Part shown: positions 1-5,064 of the stretch, piece after piece
How positions within the stretch are numbered: position 1 is the first letter of the stretch
Layout: every line of letters begins with the position of its first letter
Assembly: GCA_021784615.1 (NCBI GenBank)
Contig: JAJYHU010000039.1
Span: 1 to 5,064 of the forward strand
Direction of reading: 5' to 3'
DNA length: 5,064 bases
From: Acidobacteriota bacterium
GTDB lineage: Bacteria; Acidobacteriota; Terriglobia; UBA7540
Position numbers and translations under genes: made by a program
Notes under the pieces: model-generated
What the model was told of the DNA's origin: nothing
Database searches by the model: none
The model's input: the letters and a program-made list of their open reading frames with translations, nothing else

Positions 1-177
1 AACGCGCAGGCCGTTCGGTAGCCGCTCAACGACCGGCAATCGAAAAGAAATAGCTTCAGGCGGGGGAACTGCCGGAGGCAATTCACGCGCGGCAAGTTGC
101 AGTCCCATCCCCATAGCCGCGAATGCCCAGGCAAAGCCGGCTATCGCAGTTTTCAAGATTGCAGATTTCCCTTTCAA
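1..177 (-). CDS. M16-family peptidase or peptidase-like subunit, 5' end only (runs off left edge)
   Basis: Fifty-nine codons are visible, reading leftwards off the window. Starting at the TTG at 177, the protein has a short lysine-bearing n-region (MKGKSAILK), a hydrophobic stretch rich in Ala, Gly and Phe to about residue 30 (a likely Sec signal peptide ending near LQLAA), then a proline-rich linker and ISFRLPVVERLPNGLRV. The RLPNGL segment is the first beta strand typical of M16 peptidases and matches FELPNGL in the neighbouring gene. The TTG overlaps the TGA of the upstream M16 gene (TTGA), which suggests translational coupling. A second in-frame TTG at 156 sits 12 bases after a GGG and is the alternative start. 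In bacteria, tandem M16 genes commonly encode one zinc-bearing and one inactive subunit. Whether this copy has HxxEH cannot be seen. The family call is good; the exact start is uncertain. Confidence 0.75.
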   Translation of the reverse strand, partial: MKGKSAILKTAIAGFAWAFAAMGMGLQLAARELPPAVPPPEAISFRLPVVERLPNGLRV

Positions 178-1562
178 TGGGCGCCGCCGCAGGATTTCAA
201 AGTTCCCTGCTTGTTTTGCTCCGGATAAACTTCCAGCAGCGTCAAGTTGTGACGCGCAAAATACTTTTTTACCACAGCTTGCACTTCCTCAGGTGTAACC
301 GCGAGGAACCGCGCAGCCTCCGTATTGATCAGGCGCGGACTCTTTAGGATAACCGCGTCGTAGCCCAACTGTTCAGCCAGGCTCTTGGAGGTTTCCTCGT
401 CTTGGGCAAGCTCAAAGAGAACCTGGTTCTTGGCCCGCTCCAACTCCCGCTCGGAAGCAGGCTTATCCTTCAGCCGGTCCAATACGGACGCTACGGCCGC
501 TTCACCCTGCCGGGGCGAATAGCCGGTGTTCATGACGGCAAAGACAAAGAAAAGGTTCGGGTCTTCACTGAAGTTTGCCGAGCTGTCCGCCTGAAGGGCA
601 AGCTGCTTTTGGTATACCAGCCTACGATAGATCAGTCCGCTGTCGCCCGCCGATAGAATCTTTGAGACCAGCTCCAATGGGTAAGAGTCCGGCGAGCCAT
701 CGGCCGGGATATGGTAAGCCTCAACAAACGCCGGCAAGGCTACATCCTGAAAAAGTTTGACAACACGTTCCGAGGTTTGCGGTGGCTCAACCGGAATTGG
801 AGGTGAAATGGAGCGTGTGCCACGCGGTATGGGCGCAAAGTATTTCCTGACCGAAGCCTCGGCTTTGTCCACGGAAAAGTCACCGACGATGACCACCGTC
901 GCGTCATTGGGAACGTAGTAGGTATCGTAAAATTCTTTGACGTCACGGAGCGTGGCTCTATTCACATCTTTCGCGCTGCCGATGGGTAGGTGCTGGTAAG
1001 GGTTGACCGTAAACGCATGCGCGTAAAGCTCTTCCATGACATTCCCGTAGGGCGGATTCTCAAACCGCTGGCGGCGTTCTTCATTGACGACTTCCCTTTC
1101 GTTGTTCAGCGTCTTTTGTGTGATGTCCAAGTTCCGCATCCGGTCGGCCTCAAGCCATAAAGCCACCGGAAGGTTTGAGCTTGGCATGGTCTCCCAGAAA
1201 ACCGTTGAGTCATCGGTGGTGTAGGCGTTATCGATTCCGCCCGCCCGCACGATGTAGTCCGAGAAGCGGTTACCCAACGTTTTGGTGCCGTCAAACATCA
1301 GGTGCTCAAAGAGGTGGGCAAACCCCGTCTTCCCCGGCTGTTCGTCTTTGGAACCAACATGATACCAGACCTCAACGGTCACAACTGGAGCATCGGACCG
1401 CTCCACCATGATGGCGTGCAGGCCGTTGGGGAGTTCGAAGGTGTTGATCTTGAGAGTTGGCAGTCCCACGGCTCCCAGGACGGAACTGCAGGCAAGAAAG
1501 GAAAAGGCTACAAGGGCAGCAAGCCTGTACAGGGCCCCAAAGCGTGAAGAGCGGCTTCTCAA
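174..1562 (-). CDS. Exported M16-family zinc metallopeptidase (pitrilysin/processing-peptidase type)
   Basis: A complete protein of 462 aa with the chosen TTG start. Residues 1-33 resemble a Sec signal peptide: an Arg-rich n-region (RSRSSR), a hydrophobic core LAALVAFSFLA, and a small-residue end near VLGA. ELPNGL begins the M16 domain at about residue 43. The inverted zinc motif HLFEH is at 83-87, with the third ligand Glu expected in NEREVVNEERR at about residue 162, 74 residues after the second His; the metal site looks intact. YVPNDATVVIVGDF (about 217-229) ends the first half-domain, followed by a proline-rich linker (PPIPVEPP) and a second M16 domain to the C-terminus containing LIYRRLVYQKQLA. 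The size fits the short M16B class. The substrate is unknown; such proteins degrade or process peptides in the envelope. It precedes and overlaps the second M16 gene, so the two probably form one heterodimer. Start choice: TTG follows CAAGG and gives a standard signal peptide. A GTG at 1718 has a better GGAG ribosome-binding site but adds 52 odd Cys/Trp-rich residues. Confidence 0.9.
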   Translation of the reverse strand: MRSRSSRFGALYRLAALVAFSFLACSSVLGAVGLPTLKINTFELPNGLHAIMVERSDAPVVTVEVWYHVGSKDEQPGKTGFAHLFEHLMFDGTKTLGNRFSDYIVRAGGIDNAYTTDDSTVFWETMPSSNLPVALWLEADRMRNLDITQKTLNNEREVVNEERRQRFENPPYGNVMEELYAHAFTVNPYQHLPIGSAKDVNRATLRDVKEFYDTYYVPNDATVVIVGDFSVDKAEASVRKYFAPIPRGTRSISPPIPVEPPQTSERVVKLFQDVALPAFVEAYHIPADGSPDSYPLELVSKILSAGDSGLIYRRLVYQKQLALQADSSANFSEDPNLFFVFAVMNTGYSPRQGEAAVASVLDRLKDKPASERELERAKNQVLFELAQDEETSKSLAEQLGYDAVILKSPRLINTEAARFLAVTPEEVQAVVKKYFARHNLTLLEVYPEQNKQGTLKSCGGAH

Positions 1563-1739
1563 ATAGCCTTGACCGGCGCAGCAGCCCGCAGGAGACTGCC
1601 CCGCATGCCACAGCCAGCGAGAGAGTAGCAACCAGCAGGCAGCGTCCAGCCCATGAAGCAAAATGTTCCGAACGCCGCCGCACGGATTTTCATTGGGATC
1701 GCGCAAATGCTGGCGCACCCCCGCTCCGGATTCGCATTT
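1563..1739 (-). other. Spacer between nadE and the M16 gene, open in all three minus frames
   Basis: These 177 bases hold no stop common to all minus frames and no terminator-like hairpin with a T-run, so read-through from nadE is plausible. Three competing readings exist. The first is an N-terminal extension of the peptidase from GTG 1718, preceded by GGAG at a 5-base spacing. The second, in another frame, starts at GTG 1683 and encodes a signal-peptide-like segment (MRRRS, then CLLVATLSLAVAC). The third starts at ATG 1693, encodes about 44 aa, and its TGA overlaps the chosen TTG start of the peptidase. None resembles a protein I know. I treat the stretch as untranslated or as a leader. Confidence 0.4.
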
Positions 1740-3380
1740 TTACCCCCCAAACTTGTGAGCAATCGGATACCGGCGCCCCATACCGAACGCCTTTGCAGTG
1801 ACCTTAAGAGCCGGCGCCGCCTGCTGGCGTTTATATTCGGCACGGGTGACACGGCGCAGAACGTCCTGAATCAGCGGTAATTGAATCTGGTATTTCTCCG
1901 CGATCTCGTTTGCACAAAGCCGCTCTTCGATGGCGGCTTTGAGAATCACATCGAGCACCTCATAAGGTGGAAGGGTATCCTGATCGGTTTGGTTAGCCCG
2001 CAACTCGGCCGAGGGAGCCTTTTCCATGCAAGATTGCGGAATTCTCTCCCCCGCGCGATTTGCATAACGGGCTAGCTCATAGATCATCGTTTTCGGGATG
2101 TCAGCAATGACCGCGAGTCCGCCAGCCATATCCCCATACAAGGTACAGTAGCCCACAGCCAGCTCAGACTTGTTCCCCGTGCTTAAAACCATTGCGCCGA
2201 GCTTGTTCGACAGGGCCATAAGGATATTTCCCCGAATTCGAGCCTGAAGGTTCTCTTCCGTTACGTCGGCGGGATGGCCTTTGAAGTAAGGCGCGAGCGT
2301 CTGAAGATAGTTCTCATAAATCGAGGAAATTGGAATAACGCGTAAATCAATGCCCAGCCTGCGCGCCAGCTCTTTTGCATCCCGCAGACTGTCCGGCGAA
2401 GAATAAGGGCCGGGCATGGCGATGGCATGAACATTTTCAGCGCCCAGGGCTTCGGTCGCGAGGGTCGCAACCAGGGAGGAATCAATCCCGCCGCTCAAGC
2501 CCACAATCGCCTCTTGGAAGCCGCACTTGCGCATGTAATCCTGCGTTCCCAATAAGAGCGCCTGATAGACCGCCTCGATTTCCGAGGCCGGCGCGGGGTG
2601 GATGTCTGCCAGCGTCCCTGCGGTGTCAAAAACAAGCAGGTCTTCCTGAAACGACCTTGCCCTTGCCACCAGGGTCCCACCGGCGCTGAAGGCCAGGCTC
2701 GATCCGTCAAGAATCAACTGGTCGTTTCCACCCACGTGATTGACGTATGCCACGGGGATATGGTTCTCGACCGCTATGGTCCTGAGCATATCGTAGCGGA
2801 GCTGAAGCTTTTCGGTAGTAAAGGGCGAGGAGGCGATATTCAGCAGCAGTTTGGCGCCAGCCCTTGTAATCTCTTCAACAGGGTCCCTAGGATAAAGGCG
2901 CTTCCGCCAAAAGTTCTTGTCGTTCCAGATATCCTCGCAGATCGTGATCCCGATCCGCATCCCTTCCAAGTCATAAATCCCGATGGCGCTGCCGGGCTCA
3001 AAGTACCGGGACTCATCAAACACATCGTAAAAAGGCAAAAGAATCTTGACGTAATCCAGCAGCACTTTGCCACGATGAATAATCGCCGCAGCGTTTGAGA
3101 CCGGCCTGCCCATTTGGATTTGAGACCGCCGGACGTAGCCGACGACGGTGGGAATGCCCGGAAGCAGATGCGCGAGGCGCGAGAGTTCAGCTTCCGACCG
3201 TTGGATAAAATCCGGCCGTTCAACAAGATCCCTCGGCGGGTATCCGCACACGGCCATTTCCGGGAAAACGACAAGGTCCGCACCTCGATCGACCGCTAGT
3301 TTGGCATACTGAATTATCTTTCCAACATTGCCTTCAAAATCTCCCACAGTGGTATTGATTTGTGCTAGCGCAATTTTCAT
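1740..3380 (-). CDS. nadE: Glutamine-dependent NAD+ synthetase
   Basis: Cytosolic last step of NAD+ synthesis: nicotinate adenine dinucleotide is adenylated with ATP and amidated with ammonia from glutamine. The 546-aa protein has two domains. The N-terminal nitrilase-type glutaminase (about 1-260) shows the Glu-Lys-Cys triad as FPE (E41), K112 in VKILLPFYDVFDE, and C148 in TICEDIW. The C-terminal synthetase (about 270-546) has the PP-loop GLSGGIDSS at 294-302 and the conserved STGNKSELAVGYCTLYGD at 400-417. It ends with the family's AAPALKVT...GRRYPIA tail. The length fits the shorter bacterial two-domain class rather than the roughly 680-aa mycobacterial type. All catalytic residues are present. 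ATG 3380 is chosen because MKIALAQIN is the canonical N-terminus. An in-frame TTG at 3419 would add 13 aa with no family support. The gene has its own TATAAT box about 55 bases upstream, and the M16 genes may be co-transcribed downstream. Confidence 0.97.
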   Translation of the reverse strand: MKIALAQINTTVGDFEGNVGKIIQYAKLAVDRGADLVVFPEMAVCGYPPRDLVERPDFIQRSEAELSRLAHLLPGIPTVVGYVRRSQIQMGRPVSNAAAIIHRGKVLLDYVKILLPFYDVFDESRYFEPGSAIGIYDLEGMRIGITICEDIWNDKNFWRKRLYPRDPVEEITRAGAKLLLNIASSPFTTEKLQLRYDMLRTIAVENHIPVAYVNHVGGNDQLILDGSSLAFSAGGTLVARARSFQEDLLVFDTAGTLADIHPAPASEIEAVYQALLLGTQDYMRKCGFQEAIVGLSGGIDSSLVATLATEALGAENVHAIAMPGPYSSPDSLRDAKELARRLGIDLRVIPISSIYENYLQTLAPYFKGHPADVTEENLQARIRGNILMALSNKLGAMVLSTGNKSELAVGYCTLYGDMAGGLAVIADIPKTMIYELARYANRAGERIPQSCMEKAPSAELRANQTDQDTLPPYEVLDVILKAAIEERLCANEIAEKYQIQLPLIQDVLRRVTRAEYKRQQAAPALKVTAKAFGMGRRYPIAHKFGG

Positions 3381-3397
3381 CGCAGGACCGATAGAAA

Positions 3398-3414
3398 CTA
3401 CATTCCTTTCTCCT
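3398..3414 (-). promoter_or_regulatory. Strong Shine-Dalgarno followed by a start-stop (ATG-TAG) in the nadE leader
   Basis: AGGAG at 3410-3414 is six bases from an ATG at 3401-3403, which is followed at once by TAG at 3398-3400. The true nadE ATG (3380) lies 17 bases beyond the TAG and has no good ribosome-binding site of its own. The sequence is seen directly. Re-initiation, or a braking role for the start-stop, is inference. Confidence 0.5.
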
Positions 3415-3432
3415 GCCAACCGACATCATGTA

Positions 3433-3438
3433 ATTATA
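3433..3438 (-). promoter_or_regulatory. Probable -10 box of the nadE promoter
   Basis: A perfect TATAAT on the minus strand, in the context CCAGTATAATTAC. Transcription would start near 3426 and give a leader of about 46 bases. No good -35 hexamer is found at 16-18 bases; the sequence there is CCCATT or similar. The promoter may be weak, activator-dependent, or read by another sigma factor. Confidence 0.5.
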
Positions 3439-3685
3439 CTGGAACGCCAAATCAAATGGGGAAAAGCACCGAACAAACTCCACCGTGGGGCGGGCGCGCC
3501 TTGCGCGTTCCCTGCCCTGTGCGGAGGCTCATGAGCAAGCCCACCATCCACCGTTCGAATGGCAAAAACACACTTCCGTCGTCATGGATGGCGTGCGCGG
3601 CCTTGTTTAAGGTAGGTAAAAACACTTCGTCCCGACAGCCAAGAATTGGCGTTGCGCGCCGGTTGTCAGGATGCCGGGCTGGATG
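3439..3685. other. Intergenic region between erpA and nadE
   Basis: No convincing gene is present. It contains a perfect 10-base palindrome GCTCATGAGC (3527-3536, about 90 bases upstream of the nadE TATAAT), a GC-rich patch with GGCGCGCC, and an inverted repeat near the end of erpA. A 52-codon plus-strand reading frame (3531-3689) follows GGAGG by only three bases. Its protein looks random and it runs into the 3' end of erpA, so it is not called. Confidence 0.5.
3618..3670 (-). terminator. Possible terminator downstream of erpA
   Basis: On the minus strand, arms CCTGACA (3664-3670) and TGTCGGG (3631-3637) can pair over 7 bp with one G-U. They enclose 26 bases that can form a further GGCG/CGCC stem. 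A run of five T (3618-3622) follows eight bases later. The long loop and the distance to the T-run make this a weak example. Its position just after the erpA stop is the main support. Confidence 0.3.
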
Positions 3686-4012
3686 TTAGACACTGAAGGA
3701 ACTTCCACAGCCGCAAGTTGTTTTGACGTTTGGATTCTCGAATTTAAAGCCCGAGCCTTCCAAACTCTCGACAAAATCGATCTTGGTCCCGTTCAGATAC
3801 ATCAGAGAAGCTTGATCTACATAAACCTTTAAACCACTGAAATCAAACACCTTGTCAATTGGGTTCGTCTCGTTTTCAAAGTTCATCTGGTATGAAAACC
3901 CGGAACAACCGCCTCCCACAACCGAGACTCGAAGCCCCGACGGGGTGGGATTCTGCTGAGCCAGGATTTCCTTTACTTTGTCGACTGCATGCGGCGTAAG
4001 TTCAAGAGCCAT
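3686..4012 (-). CDS. erpA: A-type iron-sulfur carrier/insertion protein, ErpA-like
   Basis: A 108-aa HesB/IscA/SufA/ErpA-family protein that receives Fe-S clusters from a scaffold and delivers them to apo-enzymes in the cytosol. The three cluster-binding cysteines are present: C36 in GGGCSGFSY, and C100 and C102 in TTCGCGSSF. Other family blocks include VYVDQASLMYLNGTKIDFVE and the SGFKFENPN segment. The tail CGCGSSFSV is closer to ErpA (GSSFS) than to IscA or SufA (usually GESF), which is why the ErpA name is preferred; paralogue assignment remains moderate. The length is normal. ATG 4012 is chosen because AAGGAG lies six bases upstream; an in-frame start at 4051 would add 13 residues with no family support. 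It appears to be a single-gene unit: no isc or suf partners are beside it, a promoter lies upstream, and a gap of about 300 bases separates it from nadE. Confidence 0.93.
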   Translation of the reverse strand: MALELTPHAVDKVKEILAQQNPTPSGLRVSVVGGGCSGFSYQMNFENETNPIDKVFDFSGLKVYVDQASLMYLNGTKIDFVESLEGSGFKFENPNVKTTCGCGSSFSV

Positions 4013-4018
4013 ACAACA

Positions 4019-4024
4019 CTCCTT
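4019..4024 (-). promoter_or_regulatory. Ribosome-binding site of erpA
   Basis: AAGGAG is six bases (TGTTGT) before ATG 4012. This fixes the start of the Fe-S carrier in preference to the upstream in-frame start at 4051. Confidence 0.85.
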
Positions 4025-4062
4025 ATGGGATAGGTAATCGGCTAAAGGCAATTGTCTTCTCT

Positions 4063-4091
4063 AAGATAACAAAGCAACCGGCAAAAATCAA
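4063..4091 (-). promoter_or_regulatory. Likely sigma-70-type promoter of erpA
   Basis: TTGATT (4086-4091, -35) and TATCTT (4063-4068, -10) are separated by exactly 17 bases. Each hexamer matches consensus at four of six positions. The predicted start near 4056 gives a leader of about 44 bases before the ATG. No IscR-type operator was recognised. Confidence 0.5.
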
Positions 4092-4355
4092 GATTGGCGC
4101 TTGTTGGCAGGCTTAATGCTGACTTCCAGCCTCCTCAGAGTCCATTGACGACCTGCTTCGCGGGACGCGAGTAGCCGGGCACCCAATATAGTCCTTCCAT
4201 CTTCCTCCATCGTGTCATAAGTTGGTATATTCAAGTTGCTGGGACGCCTGGATTCCTTCCGGTAGTGGCGGCTCATGTGCCGTCGGATCGTTCGGGTTGT
4301 CCTTTGCCGTGCAAAACGCGTGTTCCGTTTGAAATCCAAATTGGGGCAAGGCGGA
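4092..4355. other. Divergent intergenic region between erpA and the sulfatase gene
   Basis: About 260 bases with no supported gene. Two overlapping minus-strand reading frames (4088-4480 and 4215-4421) extend into the sulfatase coding region on the opposite strand and encode low-complexity, Arg-rich or otherwise unrecognisable protein, so they are not called. The region should carry the control signals for both flanking genes. Confidence 0.5.
4223..4231 (+). promoter_or_regulatory. Candidate extended -10 for the sulfatase gene
   Basis: TGGTATATT on the plus strand fits an extended -10 (TGn followed by TATATT, five of six matches). No -35 is visible at 17 bases. It would give a leader of about 118 bases before ATG 4356. 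This is a weak call made from one motif. Confidence 0.25.
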
Positions 4356-5064
4356 ATGAACCGGAGAAACTTCATCAGACACCTTGGCTGTGGAGTTGGA
4401 GCCGCCGAGGTACTTGGGCATTCCAGTCTAAGTTCTTCGCAGCCCGAGGCTGCCGCCTCCCCAAAGACATCTCTTCCCAATCTTGTCTTCTTAATTTCGG
4501 ACGACCAGAGCTATCCGGACGCCGGTTGCTATGGCAACAAGTACCTCTTCACCCCAAACATCGATCGGCTGGCTAGGGAGGGATTGCGTTTTGACCGCGG
4601 GTTCGCTCCCTCGCCTTCCTGTAGCCCCAGCCGCTCCGCCGTTTTGACCGGTGAGTCACCTCATGAAACCGGAACCTCCCGGTTTCGCTCCCCCATGCCG
4701 GACGGACAAAAAACCATTCTGGAATATCTCGAACCTCGCGGCTACTATACCGGGGCATTTAAGAAAGTCCACCAAGGCGCTGCGTTCTGGAAGCGTTGGG
4801 ATTTTCAGGGGCATCACCTGCCCATCCACACTTTTTTCGACAAAAGGCCCAAGGATCGGCCCTTTTTCCTCCACATCGGCTATCACGATCCTCATCGACC
4901 TTACCTGCCGGGCGAACGCTATCCCGTGCATAATACGCGCTCGGAAGTAACGGTTCCCAGATTCCTTCCGGACACTCCCGGCGTGCGAAGGGACCTGAGC
5001 CACTATTACGACGCAATCGAGCGGCTGGATGCCCGAATAGGAAGATTTCTAGCGCTTCTTGATC
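4356..5064 (+). CDS. Tat-exported sulfatase, sulfamidase (heparan N-sulfatase)-like, 3' end beyond window
   Basis: An open frame of 236 codons runs to the right edge. The N-terminus MNRRNFIRHLGCGVGAA is a twin-arginine (Tat) signal, so the enzyme is probably exported folded. The sulfatase domain starts at about residue 42 with NLVFLISDDQS, whose D49 and D50 are the usual calcium ligands. TPNIDRLAREGLRF (66-79) is a family block. The signature CSPSR begins at C89, followed by SAVLTG; this Cys is normally converted to formylglycine, the catalytic residue. AFKKVHQG (about 134-141) fits the Lys/His active-site segment, and RPFFLHIGYHDPHRPY (168-183) supplies further conserved His residues. The stretch RFLPDTPGVRRDL to RLDARIGR resembles human SGSH as I remember it, pointing to the N-sulfoglucosamine sulfohydrolase-like subgroup. 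The substrate is unproven and could be another sulfated sugar. The ATG is preceded by AAGGCGGA, a modest ribosome-binding site at short spacing. A formylglycine-generating enzyme must be encoded elsewhere. Confidence 0.92.
   Translation, partial: MNRRNFIRHLGCGVGAAEVLGHSSLSSSQPEAAASPKTSLPNLVFLISDDQSYPDAGCYGNKYLFTPNIDRLAREGLRFDRGFAPSPSCSPSRSAVLTGESPHETGTSRFRSPMPDGQKTILEYLEPRGYYTGAFKKVHQGAAFWKRWDFQGHHLPIHTFFDKRPKDRPFFLHIGYHDPHRPYLPGERYPVHNTRSEVTVPRFLPDTPGVRRDLSHYYDAIERLDARIGRFLALLD

Noticed and set aside
2598..3098. A 166-codon plus-strand open frame.
   Set aside because: It is wholly antisense to the glutaminase domain of nadE, which has all family motifs; this is a G+C-driven shadow frame.
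3546..3565. A GTTCGAAT string resembling a tRNA T-loop.
   Set aside because: No acceptor, D-arm or anticodon-arm pairing could be found around it.
3531..3689. A 52-codon plus-strand frame with GGAGG just before ATG.
   Set aside because: The spacing is only three bases, the ATG lies in a palindrome, the product looks random, and the frame runs into the 3' end of erpA.
4215..4421. A 68-codon minus-strand open frame in the same region.
   Set aside because: It overlaps the sulfatase start on the opposite strand, matches no family I know, and competes with another equally plausible random frame.
4088..4480. A 130-codon minus-strand open frame covering the divergent intergenic region.
   Set aside because: Its upstream third lies antisense to the Tat signal and first strand of a clear sulfatase. 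The protein is Arg-rich without recognisable domains, and no good ribosome-binding site was seen.
4525..4538. Near-palindrome GTTGCTATGGCAAC.
   Set aside because: It is inside sulfatase coding sequence, where it spells part of the conserved GCYGN block, so codon content explains it.
1..5064. A search for mobile elements, CRISPR repeats, toxin-antitoxin or defence genes.
   Set aside because: No transposase, integrase, regular direct repeats or defence-type domains are visible; all supported genes are known housekeeping or enzyme families.

Overview
The window looks like ordinary chromosomal DNA from a Gram-negative-type, non-model bacterium of moderate to high G+C. Three things suggest Acidobacteriota or a related lineage: a tandem pair of exported M16 zinc peptidases with TTG starts, a glutamine-dependent NAD synthetase, and a Tat-exported sulfatase of the sulfamidase type. 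This placement is an inference from gene content and style; there is no rRNA or other marker to test it.

Layout from left to right. Bases 1-177 (minus strand) hold the 5' end of a second M16-family peptidase gene that runs off the left edge. It overlaps the stop of a complete M16 peptidase with an intact HxxEH site (174-1562, minus). Upstream lies a 177-base stretch (1563-1739) that is open in all three minus frames, so the true peptidase N-terminus is uncertain. Next is nadE, a glutamine-hydrolysing NAD+ synthetase (1740-3380, minus), with a TATAAT box and an unusual Shine-Dalgarno plus ATG-TAG start-stop element in its short leader. A roughly 300-base non-coding gap follows. Then comes a small A-type Fe-S carrier of the ErpA type (3686-4012, minus), with its own clear ribosome-binding site and a promoter. 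A divergent intergenic region (4013-4355) separates it from a plus-strand sulfatase (4356 to the right edge). The sulfatase has a twin-arginine signal and an intact CxPSR formylglycine motif, and is truncated only by the window end.

How they work together. The two M16 proteins are probably partners of an exported heterodimeric peptidase, with one subunit carrying the zinc site and the other completing the active-site chamber. NadE and ErpA are housekeeping enzymes for NAD+ synthesis and Fe-S cluster delivery. The sulfatase probably belongs to a catabolic or glycan-desulfating neighbourhood that continues to the right. I see no mobile element, CRISPR array, RNA gene or obviously new system. 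The most interesting points are the start-stop element before nadE, the ambiguous N-terminus and overlapping start of the M16 pair, and the sulfamidase-like sulfatase entering at the right edge.
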